From Eriocheir sinensis (taxonomy: Eukaryota; Arthropoda; Malacostraca; Decapoda; Varunidae), in the NCBI RefSeq assembly GCF_024679095.1, contig NC_066529.1:3835094-3899093 (forward strand): a stretch of 64,000 nt of DNA, in the 5' to 3' direction. Position 1 is the first letter of the stretch. Each line of letters starts with the position of its first letter. The notes under the pieces were generated by a model. That model was not told the origin of the DNA. It made no database searches and worked only from the letters and a program-made list of their open reading frames with translations. The position numbers and the translations under genes were made by a program. This document shows, piece by piece, positions 1 through 26,571 of this stretch.

Positions 1-45
1 AGAAAGGGAAAAAGAATAGCAGGGCAAGGAAAGATGATAAGGAAG

Positions 46-69
46 AGAGAGAGAGAGAGAGAGAGAGAG
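46..69. repeat. (GA)n microsatellite
   Basis: About 12 perfect GA units in a purine-rich flank. Confidence 0.95.
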
Positions 70-447
70 TGAAAGTAACGTGTACCCTCGTAGCGACCTC
101 GTGAAAGTTGATTGTCAGGGGCAGGTAGCTCACTTACCTTGCTCTCCTCCTCCTTCTCCTTCTCCTCTTCGTCCTCGTCCTCATCTTCATCCTTTTCCTC
201 TTCGTTCTCGTTCTCATCTTCTTTCCCTTAATTTTTCTTTCTCTCTTTCCTCCTCCTCCTCCTCTTTATTCTCTACCTCCTCTTTCTTCTTCTCCTCCTC
301 CTATTCAGTCTCATCCTCATCAACCTCTTCATCGTCTTCGTCTTCATCCTTCTCTTCTATTTTCGGCAAATATTCTGACACGCCCACCAATGAACCCACG
401 TACTCCGAGATTTCTCAGACCAACAGGACCCTAACTATCGCCTTTTA

Positions 448-802
448 AATTATAACTCATTGCCGCTAAAGGCAGTAAGGTAGCGCCGCTAAAATATTAA
501 CCCATTGCCTCTAAAACAGTAACTGATCGCCGCATAGATCGTAACCTATCGCCGCTTAAATGGTAACTTATCGCCGCTTAAATGGCAACTTATCGCCGCT
601 TAAATCGTAACCTACCGCCGTAAAAATAGTAACTTATCGCCGCAAAAATAGTAGTCATCGCCTTCAAAATATTAAGTTATCGCCGCTAAACTAATAACTT
701 GTCTACGTCAAAATATAACCTGTGGAAGTCAAAATGGTACCCTGTCGCCGCTAAAACAGTTACCCATCGCCGCTAAAATTGTAACCTATCGCCTTTAATC
801 AG
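448..802. repeat. Degenerate ~20-24 bp minisatellite
   Basis: About 15 diverged copies of a unit containing gtaacctatcgccgctaaa. Copies near 540-620 are the most alike (cttatcgccgcttaaatgg). Array edges are diffuse. Confidence 0.85.
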
Positions 803-1404
803 CTGTTCAAGTCTCAGAAACGAGTAATTTCCGACGGAAACTCTTGTCTGAGCGGTGATTAGCACGTCTAGGCACATCAGAATAAGTAATGCCAGCCGAT
901 GACGTAAGTTGTGTGTACTTCTAAAAAAAAAAAATACCCTTATATTTTTTTACCCTCCTCCTCCTCCTTTCCTTCTTTTCTTCTTCCTCTTCTTCTGCCT
1001 CCTCATCTAAGTTGCGTGTACTTCTATAAAAATTATCCTTTTATCTTTATTACCCTTCTCCTCCTACCTCCTCTTCATTCCCGTCCTCATTTTCCTCCCA
1101 TTCTATTATATTTTTCTCCTCCGTCTCCTCCTCCTTCACCTCCTCCTCCTCCTTCACCGCCACCTCCTTCTTCACCTCCTCCTCCTTCACTTTCTCCTCC
1201 TCATCCACTTCCACCTCCTCCTTCTTCTCCTCCTCCTCCTCCTTTTTAACCTCCTGCTGTTCCTCCTAAACCTGCTTCTTCCAATCCTCCTACTGGTCGA
1301 CGCTGATTGGTGATTATAAAGAAACAGGATTTTGAGAGAGAAAAAATAATCAGAATTTAGGTTAATATATGTTTGTAAGTCGAGCAATAGCCAACCACTG
1401 TTGA

Positions 1405-1429
1405 CGTGTGTGTGTGTGTGTGTGTGAAG

Positions 1430-1478
<49 letters not shown>
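1405..1478. repeat. Inverted (GT)n / (AC)n pair
   Basis: A GT run at 1407-1425 is followed after a few bases by an AC run to 1478. The two arms are complementary and could fold into a hairpin. Confidence 0.9.
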
Positions 1479-1480
<2 letters not shown>

Positions 1481-2400
1481 TAATTACAATGATTATTTAG
1501 CGGTAACATTTGTGGGATCACGCAATGGTAACCTTTAAAATGTCAGCTCATGACTTGAAAGATGGACTGCTTGATAGACTCATATTGATAGATCGATAGC
1601 AGGTTGATGCGTGGAAAGATAGGTAAGATGTTGTTAGATGGATAGTACATAGATGGATGCAAACAGATTGACAGACAGACAGAAAGGCAGGCAGGCTGGC
1701 AGATTGGTAAATAAAATAAAAAAGAATGAAAAGTTAATGAAAAAATAAATTACTGATATATTCAATACGATGCCCTTGTTACCTATCGTTTCATTCTCTC
1801 ATCATCATCATCACTATTGTCTTCAGCCACTGCTAGTCAACTGCAACCCAACATCATACATCTCCACCAAACTGTCCCCACAACCACCACTTCCTCCTCC
1901 CTCCCAAAAAATTAACCCATCACCACGTAACACCACCACCACCGCCAACACCACAGCCTCCACCCTTATCATCACTTCTTATCATATCACCACCCCCAGC
2001 AGTCATCACCATTACTGTTTTCATCACCTCCAACTTCTTTACTTGTACCTCTAATTCGACCCCCATCACCATCTCTCTTAGCGCTGCACTCTTAACACCT
2101 ATCATCACCTTTTATTAATTTGTCATCACCTCCACCACTGTCACCATTATCATTACCACCATCACCATTAACAGCTGTCTCCACCCTCACCACTTATCAC
2201 AGGTGTCACCATCCATCATTACCACCACCACCACCACCACCCGTTACGATGTGCTCACTCGTCTTGGTTGTCACGCACTTTTTTTCCTCAACCGTATCGT
2301 TATTATCACCATCACTATCACCACCTCCATCACCACGCCACTTGATTTATTGGTGCCACTAACCTCACCACTACTACCACCACCACCACCACCACAATCA

Positions 2401-2560
<160 letters not shown>

Positions 2561-4268
2561 TGAACACTGTTGACATTAGTTACCTGCTAAGACAAACATC
2601 GACCAGGATGTTTACGAAGAAAAAAATAACCACCACCACCACTAATAATAATAATAATAATAATAATAATACAGTTGACTCCATGAACCTCCGTGCTTTG
2701 AAACAGGAGAGATGTGCCATGATTAATTTTCTTCTAAATGTTAAATCACTGTAGCTAAACGGAACACAATCGATACGTAGCTGGGTCTGTTTGTTGGTCG
2801 TCAAAGTGACAGGCGAGATAGAAAGAAGATAGGCCAGCAAACAAGAGGAAAGAGACGAAGTAAAATGAGACGGCAGACGAGAGACGGAATGTGATAAGAT
2901 ACAGAGAAAAGGGGAGAGGAAGTAGAGGAGAGACAGGAGAACAGGAGGAAAAAGAAAGAGGATGGAAAGGAAGCAGAAGAATAAGAAGAGACAGGGTAAA
3001 GATAGGAAAGAAACAGAGGAAGAAAAGGAACGAAGCAGAGTGATAAGAAACGGGGAAGCGAATAAGAAAAAGGGAAAACGGGACGAACGAAACCAAAGCG
3101 ACACTAAACAGGAGCAGGAGGAAAGAAATAAAAAAAAAATAGGACGAAGGGGAGGAAACAAGAGGGAAAGAGGAAGCAGGAGAGGAGGGAGGAAGAGACA
3201 AGCAACGGAAGGAGGATGAGAAGGGAAAAGGAGAGAAGAATAGGAGGAAACAGAGAGAGGAGAGAAGAAAGAGGTGTGTGAGTACTTCTCTGCCGCAGTG
3301 ACCGATCAATATTGTTCAGCTGGAGCCTTGCCTTACTACTCCTCCTCCTCCTCCTCCTGTTACACCTTTTGTTTGCCCCGTCTGCTACAAGTTCTGTTCC
3401 TCGTATTATAACTCTATTCAGTCCTTCTCTTCCTTCTTTGATTTTTCCCTCCTACCTCCTTTCTTCTCTTCTTCATATTCCTCTTTTTCGGATTGTATAT
3501 TTTACCTCCTCCTCCTCCTCCTCCTCCTTTTATACTTCCTCTTCTTCCTCTTTCTCCTCCTCCTTCTCCTCTCCTTCCCTTTCTATTTCTTCCTCTTTTT
3601 CTATATTCTCCGCCTCCTCCTACTCCTCCTCATATTCCTCCCTCTAGCCTATTCATTCCACTACATGCCATTTTGGTACATTCCCTTCAATGGCAACAAA
3701 ACCACCACAACCATCGTCACCCTCACCACAACCACCACCACCACAGACAGGCTACCACAATCCATTCAAGCCTGGGAAAAGTGCCTCTGTCTTGTTGCTG
3801 TTTAGATAGGGAGGAAAGCTATTGGGTTACTACATACAGAAATGCAGAGAGACAGACAGACAGGCAGACAGGTAGTTAGGCAGACAGGCTGGTAAGAAAT
3901 TATAGGTTGACAGACACATAGACACAGACAGACAGACAGACATAGGTTATTCATGTTGTCATCATCACCATCAAGTCATTTTCAGCATCATCACCACCAC
4001 CAACAATCAGACGGACTGTCACCATCACCAATACCGCCATCACCACCACCTATCATCACGAGCTCATGTCATCTTCATCATCACCATTATCATCATCATC
4101 GGTATTATTAGTGATTAGAAAGTAGATGTGAAGTCAAGGGTTTGTCCGTAAGAGCAATAATATATACTTGGCCATACGATTAAATCTTCAAAACTGTGAA
4201 TCAATGTTTACACTGATTACCAGACAGAAAAAAAAAAGAGGTAATTGAATGCGTTGCGTGGTGGCGGT

Positions 4269-4270
<2 letters not shown>

Positions 4271-4306
<36 letters not shown>
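4271..4306. repeat. (CT)n microsatellite
   Basis: A perfect CT run of about 18 units. Confidence 0.95.
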
Positions 4307-4309
<3 letters not shown>

Positions 4310-4477
4310 GGCGTACGGTTACAATCCTTTTCACTCGTATTTGTTAATCGGCCAAAGCTTACGTTGATCTCAAATTTCCTCGTTTTATCTTTGTTATCTT
4401 CATTAAACGAGGAAACGATTAATATTTTTCTCTAATGTTTACTACACTACTTTAAGGTATTATAGTGAGTGACACAT

Positions 4478-4955
4478 ACCTGTCAAGTCTTACGTTTTTT
4501 TGCGTAAGTCTTACGTAATTTCGGTGATTTTCAAGTCTTGCGGAGTAAGTTGAAAATCTTACGTTTTTTCTCCGCTTGCGATGTGGTTTTTTTTTTAATA
4601 ATATGTTTGTTTTAATCAATTTGAAATATATCGTACGAGCCATATTTAAATTCTGTGAGCGTGCTGAGTAACGGTTACTGTTAGTAACAGTAACCGTTGC
4701 TCAGCATGCTCACATGAATTTAAATAATGAAAAACGATACTGTTTACAAGAACCTTTTTAAACAGTACTGTTTGTCATTATGTGGTGTTCATGTTGTGTG
4801 TTTACATTGTGTTTTCATTCTGCATTTGTTTTGAAACAAATAAATATTGAATGACAAAAAACTATGGTTTAATTACCGTTTTATACACAAACTTAGGGTC
4901 TCTAAAGCAAAATCTTATAGCAAGACACCACAGTAGCTTGACAGGTATGGACTGA
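4478..4955. mobile_element. Candidate MITE with inverted ends and an internal palindrome
   Basis: catacctgtcaag at about 4477-4489 is repeated in inverted form as cttgacaggtatg at about 4937-4949. Inside it, 4643-4725 forms a near-perfect hairpin with about 40-bp arms centred near 4683 (arm start gtgctgagtaacggttactg). No transposase is present, and the superfamily is not recognised. Confidence 0.5.
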
Positions 4956-4966
4956 CAGGTGAGTGG

Positions 4967-4968
<2 letters not shown>

Positions 4969-5042
<74 letters not shown>
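4969..5042. repeat. (TC)n microsatellite
   Basis: About 36 perfect TC units directly after the candidate MITE. Confidence 0.95.
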
Positions 5043-5046
<4 letters not shown>

Positions 5047-5608
5047 GTAATTTGGGTATGTGTTGTTTACCACATAATACCCAAGATTTAATGCCCCCGC
5101 CCCCTACCCTCCAAACATCACCCCCCACCCCCCCAACCACCACCACTACCACCACTGTCAAGGTCACCACTTCAACAACATATAGATAACAACCTCTTAC
5201 ATGTATACTTCGTCGTCGTCCTCTTCCTCCCCCTCCTCCTCCTCCTCCTAATCGTTGAAGAAGAAGAAGAGCAACAGGACAGGAGGCTGACGAAACTGAT
5301 TATGCTTCTTTGGTAATGTTTATGTTTTGGGGACGATCAGTAACCACCCGCACGAGTCCTTGTCTGTTATCACCGTTTTCTTTTTCGTTGCTTTATTTTT
5401 CTTTGTTTTTATTTTCTGTGTGTGTAAATGCTGCGTTTTCCTTTGTTGTGTGTTCCGCTGTCCCTACTTTTATGTTATTTTATTTTATTTTTCCTGTATT
5501 TAAAGTTTTTGTTTCCTCTTCCTTGTTTTCTTACTTTTGATTTTGTTTTGTATATATGTGTGGCTTGTTGTTGTTTGTGTCTTCTTCTATTGCTTATGTT
5601 TGTTATAG

Positions 5609-5611
<3 letters not shown>

Positions 5612-5647
<36 letters not shown>

Positions 5648-5745
5648 ATAACTCGTGTGGCTGAATATGTTTTTACGCTCTCCAAGACAAACAGATCGAC
5701 TAACAGACAAACACTCTAGGAGCAACAACGGGTATAATTATAAAT

Positions 5746-5786
<41 letters not shown>
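5612..5786. repeat. (TC)n and (GT)n microsatellites
   Basis: TC run at 5612-5644 and GT run at 5749-5786. Confidence 0.95.
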
Positions 5787-5789
<3 letters not shown>

Positions 5790-5825
5790 GTGTACTTCAG
5801 CTTCACATAATTTAGTTAGCTATTA

Positions 5826-5857
<32 letters not shown>

Positions 5858-6063
5858 GTTGTTGTTGTTGTTGTTGTTGTTGTTATTATTATTACTTCTT
5901 CCATTATTGCTACTACAGCTTCGTGTACTTCTTATGATTCCTCTTCTGCTACTACTACTACTAATACTAATACTAATACTAATACCATTTCTCCAACTAT
6001 TACTTCTATCACTACTACTACTACTATTACAACTGTTGTTATTACTACTATTACCATTGCTGT

Positions 6064-6105
<42 letters not shown>

Positions 6106-6115
6106 TATTACTACA
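5826..6115. repeat. Compound trinucleotide repeat (ATT)n-(GTT)n-(ACT)n
   Basis: ATT then GTT units lie at 5826-5895. ACT/ATT-type units continue with interruptions to 6115. Confidence 0.9.
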
Positions 6116-6455
6116 AGCAAAGTGAAGTTGAGGACAAGTAGATGACATAAAACAAGGACAAGAGTAATGGTGGAGATGGTGAGGGGTTTTAAGGGAAATG
6201 CTGATGATGTGGTCGGGGCGAAGGAATGCTAACCACTATCATTATATTATCCTTCACATCTTTCCTCGTCGCCCCAAGAGGAAAATCAAGCAACTTGAGA
6301 ATGGAGGAAAACTGAGATAAATAGAACGATTTTATCTTCATTCCCTACTCAGCAAGAAAACGTTTTGATTAACGAGGAGGATTTAAAGGAGGAACATTGC
6401 TACATCTCAATTTCACCGTATTAGGAGAGTGCAAACCGGCGGACCCAGGGAGGAG

Positions 6456-6500
6456 GTGTATATAAAAAAGTCGCGGTGTCCTTCCCTTGCCAGAGACACG
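6456..6500 (+). promoter_or_regulatory. Candidate TATA-type core promoter
   Basis: A gtgtatataaaaaag motif near 6457-6470 is followed about 30 nt later by a C/T-rich start region and GC-rich sequence. It lies about 2.5 kb before the first coding exon of the MCT-like gene and on the same strand. It could serve the missing untranslated first exon. This is a motif match only. Confidence 0.25.
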
Positions 6501-6763
6501 CCAGTCCTCGTCGACAGACCGACTTGGTCGGCCAGATTTCGATCGCCGATAGATTCGGTCTGTCGGCTCTTTGGCAAAGGCCCGTGCTCCCTCGTGCAAG
6601 AGGGAGCAATATCCCCCCCCCCCCTTCCCTTGCCATTACAGCGTGTGACCTACCCGTATGTGGTCGCGGCAGAGGGAAGGGGAAGCTAGAAATTAAGTTC
6701 AGTGGGTAGCCATAAATGCGTGGTGCCCCTTTCCTGTCCTTAACTCGAGTGATTTATTCATTT

Positions 6764-7055
6764 ATGGCGGTTAGATAAAAGGAGGTGAAGGTCGAGAGTA
6801 AGCCTAGTACCCATACATAAAGGGAGTGAGATGATGTTTGTGTGAAGTATTATATGGCGGGAGAAGGGAAGTGAAGGACGAAAGTAAGCTCAGTACCCAT
6901 TCATGAAGGGAGTGATTATAATGCGCGTGTGGAGTGCCAGTGATATATTAGTGTTGTCCTTCACTGTCCATTATTTTGTGTCGCTTATTATTCGCATTTG
7001 GTGATGGCGGGAGAAGGGAGGCGAAGGACGAAAATAAGCCCAGTACTTACTCTTT
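6764..7055. repeat. Three diverged ~65-bp repeat copies
   Basis: Copies begin near 6764, 6853 and 7002 and share atggcgggagaaggga, then gaaggacgaaagtaag and cagtacccat. Spacing is uneven (about 88 and 149 bp). Confidence 0.8.
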
Positions 7056-7179
7056 CATCTTTATTGGTCTTCAATGCACTTGACCAGGACTTGTAATTAA
7101 TGGAATCCAATCTGTCAACGTGTTCAGACTTCAGAGCGTAATGGACACTCAAACATCTCCACGCAAAGGACGTTAACCT

Positions 7180-7183
<4 letters not shown>

Positions 7184-7212
<29 letters not shown>
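7184..7212. repeat. (GT)n microsatellite
   Basis: A perfect GT run of about 14 units. Confidence 0.95.
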
Positions 7213-7215
<3 letters not shown>

Positions 7216-8114
7216 CTGTTAAGCAGGGTATAAGCAGGCAGGATGACACACTTTTCATCTCAGCGTTAAAGTATTTGGGACGGGCAAGTGTGTCGCGAAG
7301 TTATATTTATGCGGCATCAATGAAGTACATACACTGTGCTTGCAAATTACTTCTTTTGGTTTTCATTTCCATGGTTCTGCATCCTCAGTGTTGTAGGGGG
7401 CTGATTAGGTTGTGTTTCTTTTATTTCTTTTTCCTTCACAGTGAACACGAGTCCAGGCTAGGCGTGGGCGTAAACTCTAAACGACTCCCACTTTAATTCG
7501 ATCTTCTGTTCTCATTATCTTGTTTTTTTCTTTGCTTTTCACTCGTATTGTCTAGTTTCTCTGTGTTATTTTGTACTTCTCTATCCATCGGCCGACTTTC
7601 AACCTCGGTACTAACAAAGAAATGTCTGATATTATTAACTCGAGAACCAACGGCAGCTGCTTAACTTTCCTCGCTTTCGTTAAAATCCACTTATGTAGCT
7701 ACTTCACCTTCAATTATTTCATATACGGTAATGATGGATGTGCCTGTAAAAGTGGTTCATTGGAAGGTCGTTGGGAGCGGCTGACACATAATGGAAATGA
7801 TCTAATGGCTATGGAAGGGAGAGTATATGTTTTTTAATTTTATTTGGGGAGGGGTATTGTTATTTCTTGATTATTCTTATCATTGTCCTTTTTCCGTGTG
7901 TATTTTTTTCGTATTTATAATTTATGTTTGTTAATAATTTCTTATGTCGTAACTACCTCTTGTTTGGTTTGTGTGATGAGTTTTAAATTGTACAGCAATT
8001 TGATCTGCTTCCTCTTAACCACTCCCCCTCCAAAATTGACTCATCTTCCACTTGTAAAACTTAACGCCTTCCATGCTCACATAAAACGGAAAACATGTAT
8101 ACTTTTGTTTTCCT

Positions 8115-8295
8115 ACACATCAATCTATTACAGTATGATATGTTACTACACTGACTACTCATCAATCTATTCTAGTATGATAACATGTTACCACTCTGAT
8201 CACTCATCAATCTATTCAAGGTAGTATGATATAATGTTGCCACACTGTCAACTTATCAATCTGTTCTAGTATGATAACATGTTGCCACACTGATC
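8115..8295. repeat. ~45-60 bp tandem repeat, four copies
   Basis: Units share catcaatctattctagtatg, then ataacatgttgccacactga. Copies start near 8117, 8159, 8207 and 8254. Confidence 0.8.
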
Positions 8296-8514
8296 TATTC
8301 CTCCTGAGGTGCGTGCTCTTCATAGTCCTAGAGAGATAAGATGTTACATACGCAGCATTGATTTATCAGTAGCCATGAATCACAGCAGGGGTTTACTGTT
8401 TGTTGCTGAATTGTACGGTTGTGATGCTTTTTTTCTTGTCACCAGTGTCATATATGTCACTTTTTTATCTAGTTGTTTCAAAGAGCAGATACTGAACCAT
8501 ACCTAAGGGGACTG

Positions 8515-8760
8515 CTAGGACTTATGAGTAGGTTACATTAAGGAGAGAGGTGGGACAGGGGTTATTGTTGTTAAGGAAGTGAATGGAGACTTTTAGAACA
8601 TAGGACTGATGAGTACATTAAGGAGAGAGGTGGGACAGGGGTTATTGTTGTTAAGGGAGTGAATGGAGATTTTTAGAACATAGGACTGATGCCTACATTA
8701 AGGAGGGAGGTGGGACAGGGGTTATTATTTTTTAAGGGAGTGTTTAGAGACTTTCCATGG
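8515..8760. repeat. 80-bp tandem repeat, three copies
   Basis: acattaaggagagaggtggg recurs at 8535, 8615 and 8695, an exact 80-bp period. The third copy diverges at its end. Confidence 0.92.
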
Positions 8761-9008
8761 TCACTCCTTTTGAGGGAATTCCTAAGGGAAACTGGACATT
8801 AGAACTATAGATATTAGACGGATAAAGAGTTCGATTTTGAACACTGCACACACAAAGGAGTCATAACATAAGTGTAACTATTGATTATTCGCCCTATGAT
8901 TACGTAGTTACATTATATTTGTATTAAGTTTTTCACCAGTGTCTGTGCTAATTTGTGTTGGTCTTGCTACAGGTGTTCAGCCCCAGCATCACTCTGCTGG
9001 AGACAGGC

Positions 9009-22614
<13,606 letters not shown>

Positions 22615-23963
22615 GGTGGAAACGGTCCTCACAGTGTCAGAAATGATACAGGTGTTGCAGAAACAGTAGTTGGTATTGATACACTGTTGATGCTTGATAA
22701 TAGTGATGGGTTCACTATGTATTTCTAGAACATGACTTCTAAAAGTTCACTTACATTTTTTTGTAGAAAGATACAAAGAAAAGAGTTTCATATTTTGTGT
22801 GAGAGATGTGAGTGCAAAGAAAGCCTTACAAAGACAATACTGAACAAGAATAAAACACATCCATTAAGACAAAAGGAAATGATTAAAGAAAAGGACAAAA
22901 TGAGTTCAGTGATGAGTCTAGCCTTGGGCAAAGTGTTCTACTTCTAAGTTAATATTCTAATACAATTTGCCTTCTCTTAGATAATAGGCACTTTGGATGA
23001 GTAGAAACCATGTTGATTCATCTCCATTGCAAGGAGAGTAAGCACTGCATGATTTTTGTCAGAACATTATTCCTTGTGGCACATCAAAATGTCTTATTTC
23101 AGTAACATTTAACAGTAAATTAGTGCACATGCATTATGTACAATGCATAATTACATTGAAAACATTAAAAATAGAATTCAAGCAATATGTTAGGTACACT
23201 ACTGGAATAATCAAGTTATGAATATGTACTTTGAATTTATAATTTCTGTGCCATCAAAAAATCATAACTTTTATAAGGAACAAAAGCCAGCTAGTGAGGG
23301 AAAACAATATTTCTGTTCATGAAATCTACATTAGGTTTGACACTTTTTCATATTCATGTCCTTACCATCCATTATCATTTGGTCAGTCATTCAAACTCAA
23401 CTACTCATTAGCTCAGCATTCACTTCATCAACTGTATAGTATCATCCTCTTATAATTAACTAAAACATGCCTTTTTGTGGTCTAAAGATCAATTTAGTAC
23501 TTATTTAATATATTATTTTTATGTTACTCTATAGTCTATACTTTCTCTTGCCTTATTGCTGTTCTCTGGAACAAATTTTTTACTGATACATGATGATTAA
23601 TGTATTGGTCAGTTCCCATTACAATATACTTAGTACATGTTGATTTCAGTTGAAAAGTACTGAGGTACAAAACTGTCTCACAGTTCAAGATTTCTCTGTG
23701 TGATACTTTTAACCAAAAGACACCCATGGATCAGCAGTGTTGCTATTCACTGGGAGGAAGAAATGTAAAGTCTACAGTTCACTCAAGGAAATCAATAAAG
23801 AAAGAGTAGGTAGATTCTTAGTTGCTAGTTGTTTAAAAATGAACATATTTTTTATAGCAAAACATTTATGTTAGGATTTCATAATCACCATAGATTTAGT
23901 CTACCATTATATTCCTATATATAAGGCTAAATTAGTTGAAACTGGTAAATCTGACAAAATAAA
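22615..23963 (+). other. MCT-like gene 3'UTR with candidate poly(A) signals
   Basis: AT-rich non-coding sequence follows the stop. AATAAA hexamers lie at 22849-22854, 23794-23799 and 23958-23963. Which one is used cannot be told. Confidence 0.5.
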
Positions 23964-24442
23964 GGCTGTGTGACACTGTCTTCAGTGAAGTAAGTAGAAT
24001 GCAGTAATATTTACTGGTGTTTAAGCTTTGAAAGATTAATTAGCTCTATTATGGAAGCTCTGGAAATAAGATGGTGTTCATTATTGATTGAAATGATAGA
24101 TGAGGTTGTACTTAACAAACAGTAATTAGTCTCTGTAGTTGTTTGTTTCTAAAATAGGGAAGCATATAAAGGGAAAAAAAAAAAAACATTAGACAGAAAG
24201 AAATGTGCAGGGTAGCTGTAAATTACAGTTTCATAGTCTTGCTTAATGCTGCTCATTGACTTGTAGTATTGCAAGAATATTTGAAGTGTACAAATTGCTT
24301 AATTAATGGTTGATATCCAGTTCAAAACACTAGAGATCCCACTACACAACTAATGTGTCAGATTAGAAAGCAATTTAGCATTCTGCATGGCTGTTATGGA
24401 GGTGAGAATGTACTTACTGTGCATACAAAGAAAATAATTATT

Positions 24443-24444
<2 letters not shown>

Positions 24445-24500
<56 letters not shown>
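24445..24500. repeat. (AC)n microsatellite
   Basis: A perfect AC run of about 28 units. Confidence 0.95.
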
Positions 24501-24502
<2 letters not shown>

Positions 24503-24640
24503 GTAAATAAAACACTACCATGCTATCTACATAGTCTTAAAATGGATTTTCATTCATTTTTTGTATGTGCATAATAGGAAACACCTGACATGTTAAATAG
24601 TGTTAGTAATTATTTAATTCATTATTTTGTTATGTAGGGT

Positions 24641-24790
24641 GGCTGGATTGCTCTGTGGGTAAAGAGCTCAGCTCAGAACTGAAAGTTGTGAATCTGATCC
24701 TGGCTCACAGCAGCTTCTTGGTGAGAGAGGCAGCTCTCTCTTGTAACACTTGCAGGGTTATATGGTCTTGGCTACCTAGCTTGGGGGGAT
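24641..24790 (+). mobile_element. Degenerate tRNA-derived SINE-like sequence
   Basis: A tRNA-like head has a loose A box (ctctgtgggtaaagagctc) and a B-box-like gtgaatctgatcc at about 24689-24701. No clear tail was found. Confidence 0.4.
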
Positions 24791-26571
24791 TCTTTTGTCA
24801 CCTTTAATCATTATATAATCATATACTACATGGAAGCTATCAGATTAATTCAGATAGGATATTAGATACATTAAATACAAAAGTTCCTTATATGTGTCAA
24901 ATTTATCTTTAATATGACTTCCATATTGTATAGACAAAATTTAAAGTTATGAAAATGTTGAACCATAGCATTTTACTGTATATGGTTTCTTCATATCTAA
25001 GTTTCAATTAGTCTTATTATTTATTTAATATGTGCCACTTGTCCCTTGCTGAACAAAAGCTCAAGTGTGATATAAAGATGATATTAAGATACTCTTTTAT
25101 TTAGCTTCATCTAAAACAACATATACCAACTTTTCATCATCAGAGTTGTATCTGTAGTTGGGAATGAAACCTCAACCAGAATAGTTCTCTGCAAGGCCAA
25201 CGCTGTATCAGCAAGTGCTTGTTATATTTTCTCTCAAGTTTTTGTTCTATTTATATTTAGAATAGAGTGAAGGTTGTTGCGTGTGTTTCATCAGAGGCAC
25301 ATTGAAGACATCCAGCTCCCTGGGACAAAGCTCAATGTGGCTCTCACTTCCCTGGCGCACAGAAAATGATCAAATGAGTAAGTTTATCATCTACTTGCTG
25401 CCACATAAAAGATGCATAACACCCACTCTTCTGCCCCTGAAGCTGCCAACCAATGTGCTCTTAAGTGATAATAGTTGTGTGCAATAAAATGAATTACATT
25501 AACTTTATTATATATCCAGGGGAACAGACCTTAGTGTGTGTGTGTGTTTATGTCATCAGTGTGTATGACAATCTGCAAGTGTATACACACTACAGCAGAA
25601 ATGCACTTGGGAACTTATTAGGGGAAACCATGTAACTTTTTCTCCTTTGGCTAATATATAGTTCATGTTCATACAGCATGAAGGTAGCTGTTTTTGGAGG
25701 TGTGCATGGCTCTCATGACCTCTCTGAGTGAGGCCATGTGTTCAGAGCATTGATTCAAGTATAATACTTTGTTTGTATATAGCCTTGTAGGTTTTAAGCT
25801 TTTATACTGGACAATAACAAGTGAGGGTAGCAGTCCCTCCCTTGTACCCTATTGCCCTGACACAGATATAGTTATTGAAGTAGCATAGCTCTTGTGTTTT
25901 GCTAAGGAAGACAACCCAAGAACTACCCAGATGTCTTAAAATATTTTTTGTAAAGTTGTTTTTGTATTGTCAATAGCATGTAAGATACAGGTTCAAAACC
26001 CTTTCCCAAAGGCCTACATAATACAATATTACACTGAATATGTTTTTCATTAAGCCTTTCCTTCAATAGTCTGTCTTATGAAAACTTGCCCAAACATTAT
26101 TTATTTAGATATAATATCCAATCTCTCCATATGACAGCTCCATTACACTTGATGATGCATCCTCTGAATTGTTCATGCATTTTTTGTTATGTAAAGACTA
26201 AATCACCGCAGCCTACTCCAGTCCAGCAGATGTCACTTGGGACAAGTTCTCTCAACAAATCTTTATCTCTGTAGCAGAATAACACAAGTTTGCATGTCCT
26301 TCCCGGGATAATATTTACATTTCTTATTCCTGTGGCATTTTTTCCGCTCTTACCACTTTTAAGTCTTTTCCTGTTCTTGCTTTACTAAATAATTAATTCC
26401 CCATTTTCTGAGGGAGGTAGCGCGCGCTCCTTTTAACCCTAGCATAGCTTCAGCTGCGTGTGGCTCGGATGGATTCTTTTATCTTTTGCGCATTTTGTGA
26501 GAGTTCTTTTTATCGGTGTTGTCTAACTATCAACTTTGCATCACGCGATAACAATGCACGGCTTTGTAGCA

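Noticed and set aside
1187..1474. Open frames giving Val-Cys, His-Thr, Arg-Glu, Ile-Tyr, Leu or Asn runs across the window
   Set aside because: They are translations of microsatellites (CA, GA, TA, ACT, CT) with no splice or codon support.
2580..3309. Minus-strand Ser/Phe/Leu-rich open frames of up to 193 codons
   Set aside because: They come from a GA-rich tract read on the CT strand. The composition is that of low-complexity DNA, and two overlapping frames are equally open.
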